Source: Candidatus Latescibacterota bacterium (lineage in GTDB: Bacteria > Latescibacterota > UBA2968 > UBA8231). From it: DNA of 64,000 nt. Positions 54,768 to 64,000 of the stretch are shown one piece after another. Every line of letters begins with the position of its first letter. The stretch's first letter is position 1. The notes below the pieces were generated by a model. It made no database searches. It saw only the letters and a list, made by a program, of their open reading frames with translations, and was not told where the DNA came from. The position numbers and the translations under genes were made by a program. The stretch lies in the NCBI GenBank assembly GCA_022827835.1, contig JAJEIO010000020.1, forward strand, positions 22,168 to 86,167, read 5' to 3'.

Positions 54768-56222
54768 ATGGACCGTCCCAATATCCTCTTCATCCTCTCC
54801 GACCAGCACAGCAAATTCCACCTCGGCTGCTACGGCGACCCGCTGGTGCGCACCCCGCATCTCGACCGCTTGGCCAGCGAGGGCATGCGCTTTGCCGATG
54901 CGTACACCCCCTCGCCTTTGTGCGTGCCAGCGCGCATGGCCTTTATGACCGGGCGGCGGCCCAGCGCCAATCAAGTCTGGGGCAACGATCACATCCTCAA
55001 CTCGGCGCTGCCGACTTGGGCCCATGCCGTGGGCGCGGCTGGATACGAGACCGCGCTGATTGGCCGCATGCACTTTGTCGGTCCCGACCAGCGCCACGGC
55101 TTTGAGCGCCGACCCATCGGCGAGTACAGCGCTCTGCATCCGGGTGCGGCCCGACAGGGCGGACCCATGTTCAAAAACATTCCCGCCAGCACCTCGGGCC
55201 AAACCCGCGAATGCGTCGAAATAGCCGGGTACGGCCGCACCACCTATCAATCCTTTGACGACCGCGTCGCCGAGGCGGCTTGCGCCTATTTGGCGGAAAA
55301 GGCGCAAGCGCGCGACCAGCCCTTTGCCGCAGTAGCAGGCTTTGTACTGCCACACTGCCCATTCTTCGCCCCCAAGGATCTATACGATTACTACTACGAC
55401 CGCGTCGATGTGCCGCAACCCGACCCGACTGGGGAGCCGGAGGCAGTGACCAATTTCAAAAAGCGCCGTCTCATTGACGAGCCGCTGCCCAAAGAGCGCA
55501 TCCGCGTGGCGCGCGCGGCCTATTTTGGTCTGTGCGAATACTTCGACCGCAAAGTCGGCCAACTCCTCGACCAACTCGACGCGACTGGCTTGCGCGACAA
55601 TACCTTGGTGATCTACTCCAGCGACCACGGCGAAATGGCCGGCGAGCACGGCTGCTGGTGGAAGAGCAACTACTACGAAGGCTCGGTCGGCGTCCCTCTC
55701 ATCGCCCGTTTGCCCGGCGTGATACCAGCGGGCGTGGAGAATCCAGTGCTGTGCAATTTGCTCGATTGGGCACCCACCGCCGTAGAGGTGGCCGAAGGCG
55801 AGCCTCTGCCCGCAGCCGACGGCCATTCTCTGTGGCGCGAACTACAGGGCCACGCAGATGACACCCGCCCCGATACTACCTTCAGCGAACTGGGGGCCTC
55901 GCGCGGCGATTCTCCTTCGCGCATGATCCGGCAGGGACCGTGGAAACTCTACAAATACCACGACGACACCCCACCTGCTCTGTTCAATCTGGCGGACGAC
56001 CCAGGGGAATGGAACGACTTGGGCAGCGATGATGCCTACGCTGCCGTGCGGCAACATCTGCTCGACCAACTCTACGCGGCTTGGGACCCCGAACAAGTGG
56101 CTCAACGCAGCGCCGAACTGACGCGGAATGCACAAGTGCTGACGGCGTGGGGACGGGCAGTGCAGCCCCTGCACGAAGATACCCTGCCAGTCGAAGACGT
56201 CGAGGATGTAGTGCGCTGCTGA
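54768..56222 (+). CDS. Cys-type sulfatase (choline-sulfatase-like)
   Basis: 484 aa; 'PNILFILSDQHSKFHLGCYGD', active-site C-x-P-x-R (CVPAR, 54921-54935) and 'TLVIYSSDHGEMAGEHGCWWK'. Confidence 0.92.
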   Translation: MDRPNILFILSDQHSKFHLGCYGDPLVRTPHLDRLASEGMRFADAYTPSPLCVPARMAFMTGRRPSANQVWGNDHILNSALPTWAHAVGAAGYETALIGRMHFVGPDQRHGFERRPIGEYSALHPGAARQGGPMFKNIPASTSGQTRECVEIAGYGRTTYQSFDDRVAEAACAYLAEKAQARDQPFAAVAGFVLPHCPFFAPKDLYDYYYDRVDVPQPDPTGEPEAVTNFKKRRLIDEPLPKERIRVARAAYFGLCEYFDRKVGQLLDQLDATGLRDNTLVIYSSDHGEMAGEHGCWWKSNYYEGSVGVPLIARLPGVIPAGVENPVLCNLLDWAPTAVEVAEGEPLPAADGHSLWRELQGHADDTRPDTTFSELGASRGDSPSRMIRQGPWKLYKYHDDTPPALFNLADDPGEWNDLGSDDAYAAVRQHLLDQLYAAWDPEQVAQRSAELTRNAQVLTAWGRAVQPLHEDTLPVEDVEDVVRC

Positions 56223-56232
56223 GGGGTTTGCC

Positions 56233-59200
56233 TCACATATATGACAGAAAATGCCCGGTCTCGCCCAACACGCCGTCAATACACAGCCACAATCCGGCCG
56301 CGGTCGCCTCGCCCAAGATCAGCCCTAGGAAAAACAGCTTAGCCCGCTCGTAGAGCGGCATCCCACCCCACTTGACAATGCCCAGCTTGAGCGCCCACGC
56401 GATGAGCACCGAAAACCACACCTGATTAGCCAGCCAACCGACGCTGACGATAAACCCCAGCGGGTGCAACGGCCACCAGTAAAAACGATGATGTCCCCAC
56501 AACAGCACAGCCTCAAAGAGTCCGCCGATCCCGGTAAACAACCAACCGCGCATATCGGCTGGTAGCGGATCGACGATCGGCCGCGCCATATCGGTAAACG
56601 TGCGATTGGCCTGACGGGTCATAAAAAACGGATGCAAATTGATCCCGCCGTGCTCGTAGCACACCTGAAAAATAACCCACGTCGCCCCAGCTAAACTCAC
56701 CACTAACGCCAGCGCCATCCCCCAAAACAGCCGCCTCTTAGAGCCAACCACCGCCTCGGCCAGCTTGAGCGAATTAGCCGCAGCAATCATCGGAAACAGC
56801 CGCATCTCAGACTGCCAAACGTACGTAAAAGTCAGGGCCGTCAGCCCCTTGGCTCCAATCACCGGTGCGCCGACCGCGGAGATGACGAAAAACGCCGCCA
56901 CCATCGGCGAGCGCGCCGTCGCCAACCCGGCCGTGGCCACCGCCCGCGTGACGAACACGTAGAAGAGCAAGCACACCAGCAAAAACAGCGGCAAAATCGC
57001 CAGCGGCACCCCAGACGCCCACAGCCACACTCCCACGAAGAGCAGGCTGGCCAAAAAGCCAAAGACCGCCACCCGATAGGAAAGCATTTCCCCCGCATCA
57101 TCTACCGTCGGATCGCCGCGCCACGCCTTGCGCCACACCGCCCCCAAGTGCCGCCGCCCCATCCACAAGGTGTAGGCGACGAAAATCAAACACGCCCCCA
57201 TCACCTCGTGCGTCAGATCCGCGGTCTGCGAGTAGGAGTAGAGACTGAGCTTTTCGGTACTGGCAATGCCCAACGAGGTAAAAATCCCCTCTTGCGCCTT
57301 GTTGAAGAGGTAGAAAAACCAAATTGAAAAGGAAATGTTTAGGTTGACCAAATAGAAAAAACCGATCCACGCGTACACCCAGTCTAACCCCAGCTTATTG
57401 CCGACCCACGGCAGTTGCCCAGCCGACTGGATCGGCAGCGGCACCGCCGGAAAGTAGTAGTGCAGCCCCTTGAGCGACAGCAGGACGAACGGCACCGCAA
57501 AGCCGATCCACAACAGCCGCTGCTTAAAAAGCGGCCCCAGCTTAAACCCCGGTCGGCCCTCCTCCACCATCTTGAGCGGCAGTTGCACCATGGGGTAAGC
57601 CAGCCGCTCGTGCTGCGACCACTGCCGGTGCAGAATGGAACTCATGCAGAGCATCATAAAGCTCAGTACCAAAAAGAACACGTACCAATAGCTCAGCGTC
57701 TCACTCCAAGCTCCCCACGGAATGCCTTCCCCAGGCGACAACCCCTCGTGCAAATCGACAATCGCCTGCCGGTCCTGCGGAGCCAGCCACGGCGTCACAT
57801 GCGGAAAGAAAACCTCGCCCCAATTGTTCTCCGGGGTCGCGTAGTAGTACAGCCCACTGATGATCGGAATCAGATAGCCGACAAACGCCTGCGTTGGCAC
57901 GGCCGACGCCAACAGCATCATCGCGTAAATGAGCACCAAATCGGCCCGCCCCAAGGCGAGGCCGCGACCCAGCGCCCGCAGCAGAGTATTGACCACCACC
58001 ACCAAGACAAAAAACAGAAAGATCGCCCCGGGCGACGAGCTGTTGAGCGCCATATACGACCCTTGCAGCATAATCACCGCGTAGGGTGCTCCCATGCCGA
58101 TGCACAAGGCCAACATCGTCCCCACCGCAAATCCCCGCCAAGTAAAAGACGCCGGCTGTTCCGCTGCCCCCTGTTCCTCTACGCGCTCCTCGGCTTGCTC
58201 GGCCGCCAGCACCCGCGCCGACTCCACGTGCTGGACGCGCTCGGCCTCCCGGAGCGCGTACCAAATCAACATCTGCTTGCGCAGAGCCTCTACCAGCCGC
58301 AGGTTGAGCCGCTGCCAGTAGTGATGCTCACCACTTAGCCGGCGCAACCGGACTTCCATCGCCCGCGCACGCTCTCCGGTCGGCACGAACTCCACGACCA
58401 CCTCTTGACTGACCCCCAAGTCAAACGGAGCCAGCCACAGCGCAAACGAGAGGCGATAGCCATCGGCTTGCGCCACCTGCATATCCTCGACGTAAAAATC
58501 CCCCAGCGTCGCTCGGCCAAAGGCCCCAAAGTAGTTGGCCAAAAAGCCGCACACCCCCTCGACTTCTCCCTCGCCGAGCATGAAGGGGAACTCAAACAGC
58601 CATTCGTCGCCATTGGGCGGGTCCGGTCGCCAGCGCCGCACCACCTCCGGCACGGCCTGCCGCGCCGCCACCCGCGCCGGATAGATCGTCGATAGCAACA
58701 CCACCCCCATCACCGCCAGCGCAGCCCCAATCGCCGCCAGCGACGAGTAGTTCAAGGTCAAGCCCTGCAACAGCCCCAGCCCCAACAGCACCCTCCCCAA
58801 CCCCTGGCCTAGCAAGTAGCCCAACGTCGTCCCTAGCACCGCATAGACGCAGGCTTCGGCCACAAACAGCAGCGCGATGTGCAAGGGAGCCAACCCCACC
58901 GAGGAGTAGATGCCAATCTCGCGCAGGCGCTCGTACACCGCCCCCATCATCGCATTGAGCACAATGAGCGCAGCCACTAGCGCGGGAATCGCCAGCACCC
59001 CCAACCCCTGCACAGCCGTCAGCCCCACTGAACTCAGAGCAGTCACCCTCCCATCCGGCGAGCCGACGAACAAAGTGACCGCAACCCGCGTCAGATAGTC
59101 CTCGACCAACGCCTGCCCGTCGGTCGCGCCCGGAAAGCGCACAGCTATCGAGCGCAAGCTCCCGCCGGCCTCGATCAGCGTTTGATAGGGCACGATGACC

Positions 59201-62200
59201 ACGTGCTGCGGCTCTAGATGAATAAAGGGCCGCAACTCGTTGGGATCCTCCTCGCCAGCAATATCCACCGCCCGCGCCGCCCCTAGCTGGAGCATCTCTG
59301 CGCCCGACAGGACAAAATCGGCCGGCATCAGGCTCTCGTCGTCTAGGTCGCGCAGTTCACCCAACCGCTCCGGGTCGGCAATCCCGCGCACCTCCAGCGC
59401 GCGCCCAAACACCTCGACCTGATCCCCAACCCCAACGCCCAGCACCGCAGCCATATCCAGCGGCAGAATACAGGTAGCCTCGTCATCCGCGGCAAAAAAC
59501 GATCCGGCCACCAAGCTCTTATTCACCTCGGTGATCTGCGCTTCCTCCGGCGTCAGGCCCAACAAGCCCGTGGCCCGCACTGCCTTCCCTGCCGCGGCCA
59601 CCGAGATCCAGCTTCCCTTGCCGCCTTCGGTCGCGTACCAGCCGCGCCGCCCCATCCAGCCACTGCCACCAAAGTGCGACTCAGCGTAGTCGAGCGCCTC
59701 TGGCGTCAAGCGCTCCCAGCCGCGGTCGCGGATGAGGATCCCAGGGTATGCCCCAGCGTGTGGCAGCCGGAAACTCGCATAGCGGATTTGCTGTTCAAAC
59801 GAGGTAAAAGAGAGCAGGGTAAACGTCAAAAGCGTCAGCGTCGCCAGCGTCAGACCGGTGCGCAGGGGCCGCCGCCGCATATTGGAAATCCCCAACATGA
59901 AGGCCGCATAACTCGCGCTCATACGGCTCAGGTCCTGGGCGTGGACCCGCGTCTGCTGGCTCTGGTGCTGGGCCATGACGCGATTGAACCGGCCCACCAG
60001 CATAAAGAGCACGAAGGCAGCCATTGCCATGATTGCAAACGCCAACAGCACCACCAGCGGCTCGGCCAACTCAAAGGCTGGATGCACCTGCGCCAAAATC
60101 AGCCAAATCGCCAGCAATAACAGCCCAAAGCCCGCGAGTTGCCGGCGAATATCGGCCGCGGCAAACAAGAGTCGCTCCCCGAAAAAGGCCGCTGGCAACA
60201 ACAGCGCCAAAAAGAAAATCACCCCTTCGAGCACATCGTTGAGCGTCGCCAAGACCTCCGGGTAGGCCCGCGTCTCCAAGCCCAGCGCCTTGCGGCTCCA
60301 CGCCACGTACTCATCCCACTTCAATTGTTCTGCCGCTGCTTCCGCCTCAGCTATGGCTGCCGCCGCCTGCGCGTGGAGGCGCGTCAACCGCTGATTTTCA
60401 ATGCCGTGCTCCTTGAGGACCCCCAGCCGCGCCGCATCCAAGTTCCACACGTCCCGCGCCGCCTGCAGCGTCGCTCCCCCAAAGCCCTCCTCGGTCAGCA
60501 AAAATCCCCGGCCCCGCGCCTCGGTCTCGCTTTGGCTGCCCTCGCTGTTGAGCAGCAAAAGTTGGCCGTCCAAAATCACTTTGACGCGATCGTCGGCTAC
60601 AGCATCGGTTGGCCCGTAGATCACTCCCACCGAGCCGATGCTACTCAAACCCAGCGCGTACCCGTATTGACCCGGCTCGCCCCCGTCCGCCGACATCACC
60701 TTCACTTTGTTCAACGCACGCAAAAGGCGCGGCTCGACCAAGCCGTACAGGGGCCGACCCACCCCGGGAAAGAGCACGGCGATCTGCTCGTTTTGCCGCC
60801 AGCGCACATTTTTGGCCAAGCGGCCATCCGGCCTTGGTTTCCCGTGGTGCGCCTGCGCGCGCTCACTCAAATCCACTACGTGAGTAATCGTCCCCCGCTC
60901 GGCGTCCAGCGCCGCCACTGCCAAGGGATACGTCCCCTGCTCCAACCCGGGCACCCGCACCAACCCAGCGACATCGGTGAGAAAGTAGCGCGTGTTGCGC
61001 ACTCCTTTGCGCTCTTCCTCCTCCACCTGCACCGCCACCAGCGCCCCAGTCACCGGTCGATCCGGCATCTGACTGCGCCGGGGAAACGTCCGCGCTTTGA
61101 CCCGCAAATCCCGCAGCCGATCCTTCAACGCCTCCTCAAGCCGCTCTCGTCCGGCCAACAGCGCCGTATCGGCCAACGCATGAGCCAGCAAATCGGCCAC
61201 CAACGCCGCCTGTCCTTCCACATTATCCCACGCCACCCGCTCGCCCGTATCTTGTGGTAAATCCAGCGCAAAACGAGCGTCTCCTACGGTCGCCAGCGTC
61301 AGCGACGGAAACCCCGCCTCGAGCGCCAGTTCCCCATCGGCAGCTAAGCCTCCAGGCATATAGCTGTCCCAATCCATCCCCCGAATCGGGCTGATGCCAT
61401 TGGCTACCGCCTCGGCGCGACCCAGTGCCTCCGCGTACTCGGTAAAGCGACGGCCAAAGGGCACGAAAAACCGCTTAAGTGCGTAGCTATCCGTGTTGTT
61501 CCACAGCACCACCCGCTCGCCGTGGCTAGACAAATCGAGGCCAATGAACAGGTCAATATTCAGCGGCTCGGCCAGCCGGGCTGCGTAGTGCTCTTGGCGG
61601 CGAGCGTGCCTGTCGAGAAAAGTGACCATACCCTGTCGCCCCTGGAAGTGGGCACTTAGCGCGGCGAGGACCACCGTGTGCGCCGGTGGATTCGCTTGCA
61701 AGCGAGCAGCCACCTCCAACAACGCCGCCACGCTCACCGCGGCCTCTGCTCCCGGTGCCCGCGCTGGTATCACCGACGGGGCGTCGTAATACGCATGGAC
61801 GAGCACCGTCTCCTCCCGCGCGGTCCCCGCATCCCGCCCCGGCACCACCACCCACACGTTGTACGCCATCCGCTCCTGCCAATCCATCCGCCCCCACAGC
61901 CCCACCTCCACTTCTCCGTCCACCAACCGCCGCCGCAGCCGCTCTCCAGCGGTCTTCTCCACCCAAAAGCGCGGCACATCCAACGGTGCCCGCACGTACT
62001 TGCCCTGCGCCTGCTGCGTAGTAGAAGAATCCGCGGCCACAAATACCACCGCCCGCGCCCCCAACGACGCGGCCTTCAGCCAATTGTCCCCACTAGCAAA
62101 GTCCAGCACCACCACCCGCCCAGCCACCTCCTGCCCATTAAAATCCCCCCAATCCCCATCGCCGCCCCAAATCGCCGGTGCTCGCAACCCTTCCGGCGGC

Positions 62201-62640
62201 ACGGTCGAAGTCCGCATCCCATTCGGCCACATCGCGTACAAGGTGACCGACTCATCTTCCCACTCCAACCGCCCGCCCTTGTCCATCGGCACCACCACTG
62301 CAAAGGAGTCGCGTCGCGTCGCCAACCCCAACGCCTGCAACCGCCCCTCCACATACTCCGCCGCCTGGGCACTCCCCGGATAGCCCGCCACTCGCGACCC
62401 CAACGAGGCCAAATGCTCTACAACAGCTCGCGGCCCTGTAGAAGCTGCCACCGAGCCGCTGACAAAGGCGACCAAAAAGGCAATGATCAGCGCAACCATA
62501 GCGTCCCAATATCGGCCCCAAGCATTCCGTCTAGCAAGCAAACCGACAGACGCGGCTTCTTTCGGCACTGGCTGGAGGACCGCCCCTGAGGCGATTACTT
62601 TATCTATACGTGGAACTTCAGCTATCGGCGAGACGTTCAA
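56233..62640 (-). CDS. giant fusion: M28-peptidase-like + FtsX-type permease + OPT-like/DUF6785-like membrane domain
   Basis: 2135-codon ORF without interruption; M28-like fold pattern near the N-terminus; FtsX-like 'RRPLRTGLTLATLTLLTFTLLSFTS' and 'LNAMMGAVYERLREIGIYSSVGLAPLHIALLFVAEA'; C-terminal polytopic region. Alternative start ATG 62499 (MVALIIAFLV). Confidence 0.75.
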   Translation of the reverse strand: MNVSPIAEVPRIDKVIASGAVLQPVPKEAASVGLLARRNAWGRYWDAMVALIIAFLVAFVSGSVAASTGPRAVVEHLASLGSRVAGYPGSAQAAEYVEGRLQALGLATRRDSFAVVVPMDKGGRLEWEDESVTLYAMWPNGMRTSTVPPEGLRAPAIWGGDGDWGDFNGQEVAGRVVVLDFASGDNWLKAASLGARAVVFVAADSSTTQQAQGKYVRAPLDVPRFWVEKTAGERLRRRLVDGEVEVGLWGRMDWQERMAYNVWVVVPGRDAGTAREETVLVHAYYDAPSVIPARAPGAEAAVSVAALLEVAARLQANPPAHTVVLAALSAHFQGRQGMVTFLDRHARRQEHYAARLAEPLNIDLFIGLDLSSHGERVVLWNNTDSYALKRFFVPFGRRFTEYAEALGRAEAVANGISPIRGMDWDSYMPGGLAADGELALEAGFPSLTLATVGDARFALDLPQDTGERVAWDNVEGQAALVADLLAHALADTALLAGRERLEEALKDRLRDLRVKARTFPRRSQMPDRPVTGALVAVQVEEEERKGVRNTRYFLTDVAGLVRVPGLEQGTYPLAVAALDAERGTITHVVDLSERAQAHHGKPRPDGRLAKNVRWRQNEQIAVLFPGVGRPLYGLVEPRLLRALNKVKVMSADGGEPGQYGYALGLSSIGSVGVIYGPTDAVADDRVKVILDGQLLLLNSEGSQSETEARGRGFLLTEEGFGGATLQAARDVWNLDAARLGVLKEHGIENQRLTRLHAQAAAAIAEAEAAAEQLKWDEYVAWSRKALGLETRAYPEVLATLNDVLEGVIFFLALLLPAAFFGERLLFAAADIRRQLAGFGLLLLAIWLILAQVHPAFELAEPLVVLLAFAIMAMAAFVLFMLVGRFNRVMAQHQSQQTRVHAQDLSRMSASYAAFMLGISNMRRRPLRTGLTLATLTLLTFTLLSFTSFEQQIRYASFRLPHAGAYPGILIRDRGWERLTPEALDYAESHFGGSGWMGRRGWYATEGGKGSWISVAAAGKAVRATGLLGLTPEEAQITEVNKSLVAGSFFAADDEATCILPLDMAAVLGVGVGDQVEVFGRALEVRGIADPERLGELRDLDDESLMPADFVLSGAEMLQLGAARAVDIAGEEDPNELRPFIHLEPQHVVIVPYQTLIEAGGSLRSIAVRFPGATDGQALVEDYLTRVAVTLFVGSPDGRVTALSSVGLTAVQGLGVLAIPALVAALIVLNAMMGAVYERLREIGIYSSVGLAPLHIALLFVAEACVYAVLGTTLGYLLGQGLGRVLLGLGLLQGLTLNYSSLAAIGAALAVMGVVLLSTIYPARVAARQAVPEVVRRWRPDPPNGDEWLFEFPFMLGEGEVEGVCGFLANYFGAFGRATLGDFYVEDMQVAQADGYRLSFALWLAPFDLGVSQEVVVEFVPTGERARAMEVRLRRLSGEHHYWQRLNLRLVEALRKQMLIWYALREAERVQHVESARVLAAEQAEERVEEQGAAEQPASFTWRGFAVGTMLALCIGMGAPYAVIMLQGSYMALNSSSPGAIFLFFVLVVVVNTLLRALGRGLALGRADLVLIYAMMLLASAVPTQAFVGYLIPIISGLYYYATPENNWGEVFFPHVTPWLAPQDRQAIVDLHEGLSPGEGIPWGAWSETLSYWYVFFLVLSFMMLCMSSILHRQWSQHERLAYPMVQLPLKMVEEGRPGFKLGPLFKQRLLWIGFAVPFVLLSLKGLHYYFPAVPLPIQSAGQLPWVGNKLGLDWVYAWIGFFYLVNLNISFSIWFFYLFNKAQEGIFTSLGIASTEKLSLYSYSQTADLTHEVMGACLIFVAYTLWMGRRHLGAVWRKAWRGDPTVDDAGEMLSYRVAVFGFLASLLFVGVWLWASGVPLAILPLFLLVCLLFYVFVTRAVATAGLATARSPMVAAFFVISAVGAPVIGAKGLTALTFTYVWQSEMRLFPMIAAANSLKLAEAVVGSKRRLFWGMALALVVSLAGATWVIFQVCYEHGGINLHPFFMTRQANRTFTDMARPIVDPLPADMRGWLFTGIGGLFEAVLLWGHHRFYWWPLHPLGFIVSVGWLANQVWFSVLIAWALKLGIVKWGGMPLYERAKLFFLGLILGEATAAGLWLCIDGVLGETGHFLSYM

Positions 62641-62661
62641 ACGCAGTTGAAGGAGGGCTCC

Positions 62662-63903
62662 ATGCTATACCGCATTGCCGCTATCGGCTTCATTTTTGCC
62701 TGCACGAGTGTCGCCTGGATCATCTTGGCAGAGGTCGTCTCGCATCGCACCCATCAGCAAGACACCAAACTCAAAGCCGAGGTGGGCCAATTGTGGGGCA
62801 CCTCCCAGTCCCAACGCGCCCCACTCCTGTACTGGACCACCGAGGAAACCGTCGTCACCCAGACTCCCGACGGCCAAGAGACAGAACACTCCAAGGAGCG
62901 GCGGCACCTCCTGCCCCTAGAAGCCAGCCGCCTACAAGTCGATCTACATCTCGAACACCGCCGCAAGGGTCTGCTGTGGTACTCCACCTACCAAGTGGAA
63001 CTGGACGCCACCTACAATGCGACCAACGAGACCGACCGCCCCCTCGACCTGACGTTCGATCTAGCCCTGCCAACCTCTCAAGCTGTGTACGATGATTTCA
63101 CCCTATCCATCGACGGCCAGCCCATCGCCCCGCTGCCGCTGGCAGAAGGACACTTGCAACAGCCGTTGCACTTCGCGCCGGGCCAGAGTCGCCAGATCCG
63201 TCTTTCCTATGAGTCGCAGGGTTTAGAAGAATGGTGGTACCGCTTCGGCGACCACGTCGAGCAAGTCTCCGATTTCGAGTTGGTCATGCACACTGATTTC
63301 GACGCCATCGACTTCCCGCGCCAAAGCCTAGCACCCACTCACAAGGAGCGCACCGCCGATGGCTGGCGTCTCACTTGGCAGTACGACCGCTTGCTCACTG
63401 GAGCCTCCCTCGGCATGGTCATGCCTGCTCGCCTCAATCCAGGCCCCTGGGTACAAGACGTGACCCAAGCCGCGCCCATGTCCCTCTTTCTCTTTTTCTT
63501 CGTCCTCTTCGTCTTTGCCGCGGTCAAAGGCATCGACATCCATCCGATGACTTACTTCTTCATCGGCGCGGCCTTTTTCAGCTTCCACTTGCTTTTGGCC
63601 TACCTAGCCGACCACTTGCTCATCCACTACGCCTTTTTGCTGGCTGCGGCCGTGTCCGTTTTCTTGGTCATCTCCTACATGCGGCTCGTAGTCGGCCTGC
63701 GGCTGGCCTTGGTGGAGGTGGGGCTGGCCCAATTCATCTACTTGGTACTCTTCTCCTACACCTTCTTCTTCGTCGGCTATACCGGCTTGGCCATTACCAT
63801 CCTGTGCATCGCCACGCTCTTTGTCACCATGCAGCTTACCGGCCGGATGGACTGGTCAGACTTGTTTGCCCAACCGCCAGACACTCCGCAAAAGTCCGAG
63901 TAG
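62662..63903 (+). CDS. CreD-like inner membrane protein
   Basis: Start ATG 62662 preceded by GAAGGAGG; 'YQVELDATYNATNETDRPLDLTFDLALP...AVKGIDIHPMTYFFIGAAFFSFHLLLAYLADHL' resembles the CreD family. Confidence 0.6.
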   Translation: MLYRIAAIGFIFACTSVAWIILAEVVSHRTHQQDTKLKAEVGQLWGTSQSQRAPLLYWTTEETVVTQTPDGQETEHSKERRHLLPLEASRLQVDLHLEHRRKGLLWYSTYQVELDATYNATNETDRPLDLTFDLALPTSQAVYDDFTLSIDGQPIAPLPLAEGHLQQPLHFAPGQSRQIRLSYESQGLEEWWYRFGDHVEQVSDFELVMHTDFDAIDFPRQSLAPTHKERTADGWRLTWQYDRLLTGASLGMVMPARLNPGPWVQDVTQAAPMSLFLFFFVLFVFAAVKGIDIHPMTYFFIGAAFFSFHLLLAYLADHLLIHYAFLLAAAVSVFLVISYMRLVVGLRLALVEVGLAQFIYLVLFSYTFFFVGYTGLAITILCIATLFVTMQLTGRMDWSDLFAQPPDTPQKSE

Positions 63904-63919
63904 GATTGGCCCGGCAGTA

Positions 63920-63941
63920 GGGGCGGTTCGCGAACCGCCCC
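63920..63941. repeat. 22-bp perfect palindrome, REP-like / bidirectional terminator candidate
   Basis: GGGGCGGTTCGCGAACCGCCCC, 17 nt after the CreD-like stop. Confidence 0.7.
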
Positions 63942-63945
63942 AACA

Positions 63946-64000
63946 CTAGCCCGTCACACGCAACCGCGCAGGCACCCCCACCGGCGCCCCAGTGCGGCAA
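63946..64000 (-). CDS. possible C-terminal end of a convergent gene (partial)
   Basis: Minus-strand frame ...RTGAPVGVPARLRVTG* with stop at 63946-63948; only 17 codons visible. Confidence 0.25.
   Translation of the reverse strand, partial: CRTGAPVGVPARLRVTG

Noticed and set aside
57415-58338. 307-aa plus-strand ORF inside the giant fusion gene
   Set aside because: Arg/His/Gln/Pro-rich low-complexity translation typical of antisense to a TM-rich GC-rich gene; no domain pattern. The same applies to 60139-61260 and 61678-62589.
61660-61800. Active M28 metallopeptidase
   Set aside because: Fold-like pattern present but the key His, Asp and Glu positions read Tyr, Ala and Ala-His.
1-64000. CRISPR arrays, tRNA/rRNA genes, transposases, prophage
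   Set aside because: No regularly spaced short repeats, cloverleaf-like intergenic sequence, DDE/IS-like ORFs or phage structural genes were recognised by eye; the repeats present are coding paralogues.

Overview
64 kb window of a mostly GC-rich bacterial chromosome, apparently from an uncultivated lineage; I do not assign taxonomy. No rRNA, tRNA, CRISPR array or transposase was recognised. Left part (1-14.9 kb): an AT-rich edge with an ORF missing from the supplied track, an orphan RelB/DinJ-like antitoxin, a GNAT protein, a sugar-type ABC importer, two GT-C-like membrane glycosyltransferases flanking a CRTAC1-like FG-GAP protein, more FG-GAP proteins and an FGE-fold lipoprotein. Centre (14.9-49.0 kb, all minus strand): an array of nine large exported proteins in three related architectures (A x4, B x4, C x1). 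All have discoidin-like segments, a C-terminal 'FTPNGDGxND...YDLxGRxV...WDGxD...PGxYxxRLxV' domain and a terminal Ala-Tyr. The array also holds two ~950-990 aa putative outer-membrane proteins with EF-hand-like loops, a CBM9/DOMON-like protein, a His-rich membrane-TPR protein and an embedded MetE-like/Gfo-Idh-MocA/TIM-barrel/SnoaL/SDR cassette. Right part: PpiC-type chaperone, pentapeptide-repeat membrane protein, another CRTAC1-like protein, a HicA-like gene pair, a Cys-type sulfatase, a giant 2135-codon fusion (degenerate M28 peptidase + FtsX permease + OPT-like membrane domain) and a CreD-like protein. The best candidate for an undescribed system is the central array: a helical mini-motif occurs 17 times across its nine proteins, the C-terminus is invariant, and the A paralogues show mosaic recombination and a hypervariable loop. 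All homology calls are from reading sequence motifs; no database search was run.
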